Shown here in pieces: positions 31,290-40,600 of a stretch of 64,000 nt of DNA (positions are counted from its first letter, which is position 1; each line of letters opens with the position of its first letter). Source of the stretch: an uncultured Bacteroidaceae bacterium. Its GTDB lineage: Bacteria; Bacteroidota; Bacteroidia; Bacteroidales; Bacteroidaceae. A program made the position numbers and the translations under genes. Under the pieces are notes generated by a model. The model had not been told where the DNA came from and ran no database searches. It saw only the letters and a program-made list of their open reading frames with translations. The stretch covers positions 62,001 through 126,000 of the forward strand of contig CAJODY010000001.1 of NCBI GenBank assembly GCA_905233285.1, given 5' to 3'.

Positions 31290-33845
31290 CTACACTGCGG
31301 CCTCCCATCCCGCGTAGATTGCTAAGTTGTCAACAATGGAAATCTGATAGGTATATCCGGGCTGTGGCTCGATTTCGTCACCGTTAGCCCATCGTACACC
31401 AACAGGAAGAGTCAGGACTGTTGCGGAATCGGACGGACAGGTAAACTCTATCATGTATTCGTTGTCGTAGCCTGTCACAGCCGTTCCGAATACGATAGTG
31501 ATAGCAGGCATCGGATTCGTCCAGATATTCTTTACGTTGGGAAGGATCTCAACGGTTGCCGCCGTCTGCTGAACCTGTCTCGTACTGGTCTTGTCTGCAA
31601 TGGCTTGCCTTACCTCTGCCTCCATGTCTTCAACAGCACCGTCTAACTGCTCCTGGTATTCTTCGTGCTTTGCCTGAATAGCAGGTGCAATCTGAGCAAT
31701 GGCATCAGAAACTCTTTGCTCACGGCTGGTCTCAGCACGTTCACGATTGGTCTCTGCTGTCTCGCGTAGGTTTTCTGCGCTTGCTCTTGAAGATTCGTTT
31801 TGAACACGTCTCTGCTCTGCCTGAGCACGTAACTGTTCGGTCTCAGAGATTGCCGCGTCATGCTGTTGGCGCAAAGTCTCAGCACCATCACGTTGTAGTT
31901 CTGCCTCTGCTCTGTCTGATTCTGCACTGTCACGACTACGTTCCGCGCTTTGTCTGGCTAACTCCTGACTTTGGCGGGTAGTTTCCTGTTGCTGTCTCTG
32001 TGTTTCCTTGTTCCTACGGATAGTTTCGTAGTCACTGCGCTCTGTCTCGGACTGAACTCGAAGAGTTTCTGCGTCGTCTCTGTCCGACTCAGCACTTGCA
32101 CGGTTACGCTCTGCCTGTGCTCTCAAAGTCTCAGCATCGGCACGACCTCGCTCTGCGGTTGCTCTTCTACCCTCGGCAGTGGTACGACCTTGCTCCGAAC
32201 TTTGACGGGTCGCTTCTGCATCAGAGCGCGAAGTCTCGTTCTGTTGCCTCTGCTCTTCATTTCTTGCACGGATAGTTTCAGCACTGGCACGACCTTGCTC
32301 TGCCTCGCCACGTCCAGTTTCAGCCTGACCTCTCTGGGATTCAGCATTGGCACGATTCTGTTCTGCCTGTTGTCTCAGAGTTTCTGCTTCGGCAATCTCA
32401 GAACTTTGTGTCTGTCTCAGAGTTTCTGCTTCGGCACGTTCTGACTCTGCCTCGGCTCGGTCTGATTCAGCCTCAGAACGTAAGGTCTCGGCTTGGGAAC
32501 GGCTTTGCTCGGCTTCAGAACGGGATTGTTCAGCCTCAGAACGGCTTTGCTCGTTCTGACCGCGCTGTGTCTCACTCTGCTGTCTCTCCTGTTCCTTCTG
32601 TTGACGTAAGGTCTCAGCATTACCGCGATTGGTCTCTGCTTCTGAACGGACTTGCTCGGCTTGGTTTATAACAGAAATAGCATCGTTAGTGTCCGATGAA
32701 CGCTGCTGTTCATTGGACTCAAAAGTCTGCTGTCTCTGCTGCTCACTCTCTTCAAAAGTTTCTGTGCGTTGCTGTTCAGAAGAAGTGAAAGTCTGTGACC
32801 TTTGCTGTTCTGCCAAAATTCTGTTCCGCTCGTTCTCAACACGCAACGACTCTGCTTCCCCTCTGAGAGTTTCAGCATTTTCAACCGTTCTGATAACTTG
32901 TGCTACAGCACCAGTCCTGACCTCTTCGTGCTCTTTAAAAGTTTGCTGACGGGCTTGCTCGGACTCAGCAAAAGAACGATTCCTTTCCGATTCATTCTCA
33001 GAAGCGGTCTCAGATAACGCGGTCTGTGACTGCTGGAATGTTTCGTTACGGCTCTGCTCTGACTCTGCAAAAGTCTGCTGTTGCTGCTCCTGCTGTCTCT
33101 CGAAAGCAGATTGGTTATCGGACTGGCTCTGAGAGAAAGTTTGCTGCCTCTGCTGCTCGTTCTGAACTCTCTGCTGTTCGTTCTCGGAACGGACGGTCTC
33201 GGCTTCTGCCCTGAGAGTTTCCGCGTCTGCCCTGCCTTGCTCTGCCTCACTCCTGAGAGTTTCGGCTTCAGAACGGCTCTGTTCAGAAGCATCTATCTCA
33301 GAAAGACCATTGCGAAGTTCAGTGGCTTCCTGTAACAGAGCATCGGCTTTCTCAACTGCTGCTGCTATGATCTGCGTAGAACTCAGGACGGTGTTAAACT
33401 CGGACATCCATTGTTCCTCAGAACCTTCATAGCCGTATCTGACAGCAATCTCGTATGCACTCTCACCGTAGATGCCAACGACCATATCCGTAGAATCCAA
33501 TGGCAATTCTTCTTCTGCCATATCGTCGGGTATGTCACAACTATGCGCTACAAGTTTGAAGGCATAGCAGTAGTCGCAACAAGTCTGATGGGTCTGCCCC
33601 TCATTCTCGAAAAGAGTGAGTCGGTAGATGCCAGTCTTGAACTGTTCCGAAGCAAGGAATGTGAAGACTACGACATTTCCTTCAGTACCAAAGTTCTCGA
33701 TACGACGGTCATTGCCCCACTGGTCACTCAGATAAAGACTAAGGCTGCGACCATCCAAGGTCTGTTCCTCACCATTCGTCAGTATCGGCCACTTTATCTG
33801 AATCACGTTACCGATTCTGAAAGTTTTCATTTGTTCCTGTGCCAT
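31290..33845 (-). CDS. Tail-fibre protein with very long heptad-like coiled coil
   Basis: 851 aa. Residues ~1-110 are a beta-rich head; ~110-150 contain a GIYGESAYEIAVRYGYEGSE-type turn common in phage fibres. Residues ~190-720 are hundreds of repeats of a seven-residue pattern such as ETLRSEA / QSRSEAE / QQRQQTF, low in hydrophobics and rich in R, E, Q, S. The last ~90 residues are a globular domain shared with the next gene. It is probably an extended shaft or collar fibre. The stop is TAG with an open extension beyond. Confidence 0.8.
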   Translation of the reverse strand: MAQEQMKTFRIGNVIQIKWPILTNGEEQTLDGRSLSLYLSDQWGNDRRIENFGTEGNVVVFTFLASEQFKTGIYRLTLFENEGQTHQTCCDYCYAFKLVAHSCDIPDDMAEEELPLDSTDMVVGIYGESAYEIAVRYGYEGSEEQWMSEFNTVLSSTQIIAAAVEKADALLQEATELRNGLSEIDASEQSRSEAETLRSEAEQGRADAETLRAEAETVRSENEQQRVQNEQQRQQTFSQSQSDNQSAFERQQEQQQQTFAESEQSRNETFQQSQTALSETASENESERNRSFAESEQARQQTFKEHEEVRTGAVAQVIRTVENAETLRGEAESLRVENERNRILAEQQRSQTFTSSEQQRTETFEESEQQRQQTFESNEQQRSSDTNDAISVINQAEQVRSEAETNRGNAETLRQQKEQERQQSETQRGQNEQSRSEAEQSRSEAEQSRSQAETLRSEAESDRAEAESERAEAETLRQTQSSEIAEAETLRQQAEQNRANAESQRGQAETGRGEAEQGRASAETIRARNEEQRQQNETSRSDAEATRQSSEQGRTTAEGRRATAERGRADAETLRAQAERNRASAESDRDDAETLRVQSETERSDYETIRRNKETQRQQQETTRQSQELARQSAERSRDSAESDRAEAELQRDGAETLRQQHDAAISETEQLRAQAEQRRVQNESSRASAENLRETAETNRERAETSREQRVSDAIAQIAPAIQAKHEEYQEQLDGAVEDMEAEVRQAIADKTSTRQVQQTAATVEILPNVKNIWTNPMPAITIVFGTAVTGYDNEYMIEFTCPSDSATVLTLPVGVRWANGDEIEPQPGYTYQISIVDNLAIYAGWEAAV

Positions 33846-33850
33846 AACTT

Positions 33851-34372
33851 TTACGAATTAGAGTTTTCCCACCCTGCATAGATGGCAAGGTTGTTGATAA
33901 TACTGATTTGGTAAGTCCAGCCCGCTTCTGTCTCAATAGGCTCGTCGTTAGCCCATTTCACAGAACTTGGTAATGCGACGGTCGTAGCGTGATTCGACGG
34001 ACACGTAAACTGAATCTTGAACTCGTTTTCGCGTCCAGATGCGCCGTCGTTGAGAGTGATAGCGAGAGAGCGAACCTCCCCCCAAACATTCAGAACATTC
34101 GGGTCAATAGCAACCGTTGTATCAGTCTGCTCAACGATTGTCGTAGAGTTTGCCATGACCGTCGTTTTTACACCGCCGATATAGAAGTAGCCGTCATTCC
34201 CAATCGTAACCTCGAAGCCACGATTGAGATAAGCCCTCAGTAACTCGGCTGTGATTTTCGTTGCTGATACAGTGCCGTTCTGATTAGCGGTAATCAGAAG
34301 AATCTGGTCACTGTTCTTAATCGCTGAAACCTGATTAAACAGGTCTAATACTTCTGCCTGTGTTAGTGCCAT
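33851..34372 (-). CDS. Small fibre-associated protein sharing a C-terminal domain
   Basis: 173 aa. The N-terminal ~70 residues (MALTQAEVLDLFNQVSAIKN) precede a short segment. The C-terminal ~90 (NEFKIQFTCPSNHATTVALP to YQISIINNLAIYAGWE) match the end of the 851-aa fibre, so the domain was duplicated or exchanged. Five nt separate the two genes. Role unknown. Confidence 0.75.
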   Translation of the reverse strand: MALTQAEVLDLFNQVSAIKNSDQILLITANQNGTVSATKITAELLRAYLNRGFEVTIGNDGYFYIGGVKTTVMANSTTIVEQTDTTVAIDPNVLNVWGEVRSLAITLNDGASGRENEFKIQFTCPSNHATTVALPSSVKWANDEPIETEAGWTYQISIINNLAIYAGWENSNS

Positions 34373-34373
34373 A

Positions 34374-34637
34374 TTACTCCGTCATTTTGTTTATTGCGTC
34401 TATCAGAGAGGGCGAACACCATTGTTCTGCGAACTGCTTGATGATTTTCACCTCTTCGTCACTATACTCTACCTCACCACTGGAGTTGTAGATTTTGAAA
34501 GCGAGAGCATGGGCTTTCAAGCCAACACTTTGTGAATAGATGGCATCGGCAAAAGCCTCACGAATGTCCTGAACAAAACAGGTCTTCTTTGCAACACCTG
34601 TGTAAATCTCTACTTGTGTAAAATTGATTTTCTTCAT
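34374..34637 (-). CDS. Hypothetical small phage protein, 87 aa
   Basis: MKKINFTQVEIYTGVAKK..., compact alpha/beta, no motif recognised. It lies 11 nt after the tail-tip gene and 1 nt before the next. Probably a fibre or tail-tip accessory factor. Confidence 0.65.
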   Translation of the reverse strand: MKKINFTQVEIYTGVAKKTCFVQDIREAFADAIYSQSVGLKAHALAFKIYNSSGEVEYSDEEVKIIKQFAEQWCSPSLIDAINKMTE

Positions 34638-34648
34638 ATTCCCTACTT

Positions 34649-37600
34649 TTAGTTTCTAATATTTGTCAGTTGTATGTAATAGCCAGTTGTTGCGGTATAG
34701 CACAGGATAAATTCTATTACGTCGCCACTTGCCATTGTAACATCAGAATTTTCCCATCCTGCATTTCCGTTATTATCAACAAACTTTCCACCCTCAGCAT
34801 CGGAAGGAGGATTTGATGCAACGTTTATTTGGGATGATATTCTGAAATTGTTAGTGTCTTTTCTGGCAATAATTTTTATCGGCACGGCAAATTCATCGGT
34901 TGTGCTGACACCAAGTTGCCGCCTTACCTCCGTCAATGTCGGAATGAAGAATTGAGGCTCAGTTGACAATGTTGTGCCAAGAATGAACGTCGTGCCAAAA
35001 CTCAAATCGAGCACATTAGTTTTTTTTGTATCGGTAATTTCAAGGCGATACCCTTTTTCTATTAGTCCACCCCAAACTTGAAGACCACCAACTAATCTCA
35101 TGGCAATATTACGGTTGATGGTATTTTCTGATATAATCTTCACTGCGGGGTGATACCTAAGTGTTTCATCAATAGTGGTCATGTTTCGATATATATACAG
35201 AGCCGTATTGCAATATGCGTCGGTGTTACTTACCGTTGGATCTGCATTTCTACCAATGAAAACTTTAAGACTTGCTATATCTCCTGCCTCAAAATATCCT
35301 ACTTGCTGACCTAACTTTATAGAAGAAGAATGAATATAGACAAAATCATTCTTTTCTGAAGCCATATTCGTTATGTTTCCACAATACAAACCGCTGCTTC
35401 CTATTATGAATGGGCCAACCTGCCCTTCTGTTGCAGTTATCTTTCCAGATATTTCAGCACCAGTAGCATACAACTTTCCTGTCCGCGTAACTCTGAATGG
35501 TGCGGTAGAAGGATTGCTCCCACCTACCCACAAAGGTACGGTAGTATTTGCCAAGCCCGCCACAACCGTTCCGTTCGTCTCAGCAATCGTAAACTGCGCT
35601 GAAGACAGAACCTTTATATTGGCGTTCTTAGCAATCAGATAGGTAAAGAATGCACTGGCTACATTGATATTCACCTCACTCCAATACTGAGAATCATCAT
35701 TGAATGTAGAGGCTGCAACGTGTGTCTCAGTACACATATAAACACGGTAGCCACTTGTGTAAGTATCATCCTCAACAGCAAGGAAATCAACATATCTTAT
35801 ACCTGATTTTTCGGTATTCTCTTCGTTGTAGTAAGTCTGTCCGGCCGTGAACACCTCAAATACACGCTCATGGCAACCTGAAAGCCCTGCCTGTTCCGTG
35901 ATAATGGGAATAGAAAGTGTGGCATAAGTCTTAGTACCTTTAACTAATTCCACCTCCAACCTGTCAACGTATGAATAAGGCTGTGCGCAAGTCAGAACAC
36001 CCGTTGTACTTGTATTGGTATAAGCAACGGTATTACCATTCATTTCGTAGGCATTGATAGTCATGCCCTCTGCGACAACACCATTTCCATCAACAATATC
36101 CGCAAGTCTGACAGCATCGTTATCACCTTCTTTTCTCCAAGCAGTGATAGTAGGTCTGGCAGTTCCATCATAACTACCAGTGTGTGTTCTTATAATAGAA
36201 TTAACGTCTGCTGTCAAATAGTAGTTGATTGCAGATTCGCCGTCAATGGTTACACCTATACCTAATTCTGCAACAGGTGTGGCATCACCGTATGTTACAG
36301 GAGGTGTAGATGCAAAGGCACAAACGATATACTGTGTAATCGTCTTGTCACTGGCAACAACAACGGATATTCCACTTGCTTTTGAGTTAAGAACTTGCGC
36401 CCGTGTATAGGTTGAGCCAGACAAACGATAAACAGCAAGATAGAAGTCTGAGCAACGAACAGCAGCGTCCTCACCCTTCTTCTTCATAAGATAGACAGGG
36501 AAAGAGGTAAACTTTCTGTTACCGTCCTCGTCAAGAGGGATGGAATTGACATCAGACTCAAACCAGTATGAAGTCGAATCATTTCCCCCCGGAATCACCT
36601 CAACGCCCTCGGTGTCATAAGTAACCCATTCACCGCCGCTTTCTCCTACGACGTATCTCTGTACGCGAAGCCATACCGAACCAGTAGTGACAGAAGAATA
36701 TATTGAACTGCCAATAGTTTTGCCGCTGCTATAACCCGTGATAGTGTTCCAACTCGAACCGTTATTGACAGAGTATTGCAGCCTGACATCACCATCGGTA
36801 TTCGTGTTGGTATCGGCAACAGGCAGACTTGTCATAAGATGTCTGTCCTCTTCCTGAGTCGTAAGATAGACATAGACATTGAATGACGATGGGGTATGTG
36901 TGCCTGTGTTGGGGTCGTAGTTGATAGAAACAGGCTCTGTGACTATCTCGTACTTATCCAAACCATAGAGTTTCTTGATAGTATGAACAACCTTAAACTC
37001 CTTTGCCTTGTAGCGGACTTTTGCCGTAACCCTTGCAACATCATCGGTAACAGCAGTCACATTGAATCGCTTACCCTTATCGGTAGAATCCAATGCCGTC
37101 ACCCATTCTGCGGTACAATTCTCACACTCCAGAGTTTGCCATGCACTTGCAGCAAGCGACTCATTAACCATGTCGTTACCGTCGTTCAGGAAAACTTTCG
37201 CGTATGGTAACGTACTGGCTATGACCGTGCCATCCTCCAAGCACAGAACACTGTCGTTGGCATTGTCAATAATGAGTTGGATGGTATTCTCTCCCCCCGG
37301 AATCACCTCAACGCCCTCGGTGTCATGCACGGTCGTTCTGTCAACGCTATTATTGGCATAACCATAGAGATAGAAACGAATCTCCTTAACGCTCGTCGTG
37401 ACAGAGATAGCGGTATTTTCATACAATGTTTCATCCTCATCACTCGTTCCGTCGGTATAGAACTTCTTATAGTACATCACTATACCGTGCGTAGCGAAGT
37501 CTGCATAGGCAACTTCATAGTGCTTATCGTCTGAGGAATCGCAAATCACCTTGCAAGTGATACTGTTCTCACTGAGCGTATTCTTATTCTTATCCAGAAC

Positions 37601-40600
37601 TATCTCGTTCACCGACGGCAACAGCGAATAGACATTGGTATCGGTGGTCTTGTTGATGGTGTGTACCAGTGTCCGTTCGTAGGTAACTCCTGCATAGACA
37701 GCGGAAGTCGTTACGTTGATGTCTGTCACCAAAGGAACATCTGCACCAAGAGCCGTTATCTGAATACGGGCTACCTTATAAGAGTATTCGTTTACCGTAC
37801 CCGCATTCTTCGTAATAGTCTCAATGCTCTTCGTGTAGTAGATACTCGTAGCGGCTGGAGTGGCAGGGGCAGTATCGTTCACAAGAGTTACGCCCGACGT
37901 TGCAGCCTCAAGACTGACATTGTTCACATTCGTTATGTCGAGGAACTGATCATCATGCCACATCGTCATGTCGAAACTGATAGGCAGTCCTATGTAACGC
38001 TGTGTCTTGGTATTCCATGACACACCGCTGAACTCATTGCTGATGTCGGCACTGACAAAAGGCTGTGAGTCGTGCTTTATCGTAATCGGGAAACTCTTAA
38101 CAAGTGTCTTCTTACCCTCGCAATCAATGGTAATATCGACACAGCAGTTATCCATCTGCCTCATAGCGGCATAGTCGAAGTTGGCATCATCTGGAGTACC
38201 AGCAACGCCATCCTTGATATTGTCTATTGAGGTAATGAAGATGGTGGAATCCTCGATAACACAAGTGCATCCTCTGGGCTGAACATGAAGTTTGTAGTAA
38301 CCCTCAGAGGCTTTGACAGAGTTGGACGTGTCAATAGTAAGCAAGTCCTGTCCTAAACGGACACTGATTGCACTATGAATCCTATAACTGCGATATTCGT
38401 TGTTCTCACCAGAGACCGTGTAGAGACCGCCTATTACGTTACCGACATCATCAACAGTGATAACATCTACGTGGTCGGAAAACTCTACCGTATAAGGTGA
38501 AACCGTATAACGATTCCATTCCTTAACGTCACCGAAAGAAGTCCAGACACCGCCAATCTTCTTTCGCATCGAATAGTATTCGTATTTGCAATCTTCCCTT
38601 ACTCCAGACGGGTTGTCCGTCCACTGCTTTGTCTTGAACTCGTCAGTGTACGGGCAATAATCATCATTCTGTAATTTATCGGCTTCTTCGTAAATCGTCG
38701 GCAATGGCAGTTCCTCATTCTGCAAGAAGAAGATATATTCAACACCTTTTCCGTCAACACCCACTGCAAGCACGGGAACACCTTGCTTGTCATGTATGAG
38801 ATTCTTGTCAACGACACCGCTTGAATCCAATCCATAGAGAATGAATCGGATTTCAGAGAGGTTGGCATCTGTCTCTATAGCACCAGTGTACCTTGCTTCG
38901 TCGGTATGTGTGCCGTCAACATAGTATATCTGATAAAAGAGAGCAACCTTGTGGGCGGCAAAGTCAGCACTGTCAACGACGTAATGCTTATCATCGGAAC
39001 TGTCACAGAAGACATCACACGAAACATAGTCCTCACTCAGTTCTTGTGCGGCATTGGCATTGAGATTCGTGATAACTTCTGGAACGGATGGCTGCAATGA
39101 ATAAACATTCGTGTCCGTACTCTTGTGAAGGGTATGGGTAAAGGTACGTTCATACGACACACCTGAATAGTTTGCCGTAGCCGTTATGTTGAAGTTCGTA
39201 ACCAGTGCTATATCCTGCGCGAGACTATCTATCAAGATATGTGCGGACAAAGCATGATTGGAGTCTTCTACGAGAGAAGTATGTAAGGTGATACCGTTTA
39301 CAACAATATCTTTTTCTTTCTGAGCGGTCGTTGCACCGACGATTCCGTTCACCGCAACACTTGTGACATCAAGAAACTCGTTGTTGTGCCACATATTCAG
39401 GTTGACCTCAATCGGTAGCCCGATATATCGCTGAAGTTTCGTGTTCCAACTGACAGCGGAAAACTCGTTGTCAAGATTTGCACCGATAAACGGTTGGGAA
39501 TCGTGCTTGATGCGTATAGGGAAACTTTTCTGGATAGAGCCTTTGCCCTCACAGTCAATGATAATGTCAACACTACACTCTGACATCAAGCGCATGGCAT
39601 CATAGTCAAAGTTTGCATCGTCATCTGAACCAGCAATGCCATCTTTGATATTCTCAATAGACGTGATAAAGAGAGTGGAGTTTTCAAGCATACACGTACA
39701 ACCTTTGGGCTGTATGTAAATCTTGTAAGTTCCCTCGCCTGCATCTTCGCCGTCCTCTGCAATCACAAGAGGAACATCGTTTCTGCGAACACTGATAGCG
39801 GACTGGATTCTATACTCTCGGTATTGATTGCCACTACCACTGACCGTATAAAGACCGCCAATGACGTTTCCAACATCATCGACCGTTATGACATTGACGT
39901 ACTCAGAAAAGTCTATCGCGTAGCTCTTCAGTTGGTCTTCAATGTCTTTCAAAGTTTCAGGATCCAACTGAACAACGGCATTACCGAAATAGACGTTATC
40001 CTGTACGTAGAGTCCGTAACCTTGCAACTGCGCTTCCTTGCCGTTTTTCAACGTCACAAACATATTGCCAAGATAGCCCTTGCGGTAAACGACGTTTGCA
40101 CTGTTAATCTTCCATGTGCTAACACCGTCAAGAACCATTTCGTAGTAGTGTCCGATACTCGTTGAGTATGAACTGCTGCGACGGTCTTTGTTCGTAAACG
40201 AGCCGTATTGAGCAAACTTCATAAACTCACACGGATGCGGAGTTTTGGCATTTCTCAGTTCGTAGAGGAAACGGCACTCACCCTTCTCGTTCTTGATAAA
40301 CTCTTTTACCCAAAAGTACGAGGTAAAGAATCCCTCTTTTGCACTGAAGCCGAAAGTCCTACGCTCAATAGTTTCTTCCTCAGTCTCTCCCTCTGTAACT
40401 TCCTGCTCTTCCTCCTCTTCTTCATCATCATAGAGTTCGCTATCATCGTCAAGGGTCTTGGTCTCGTATTGGTGGGCGACATCGTTATAGATACCACGAC
40501 AAATATCTCCTACCTGAATACTCGTATAGTCGTTCTCTTCAAGTTTGAGATCGATATATCCAGTGGTATCGTCGATAATATCTACATTCAGAATAGTTCC

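Noticed and set aside
31643-33292. Long antisense and alternative-frame ORFs across the heptad-repeat fibre gene
   Set aside because: They arise from the repetitive codon pattern (R/E/Q/S codons give open antisense frames) and lack a coherent composition or context.
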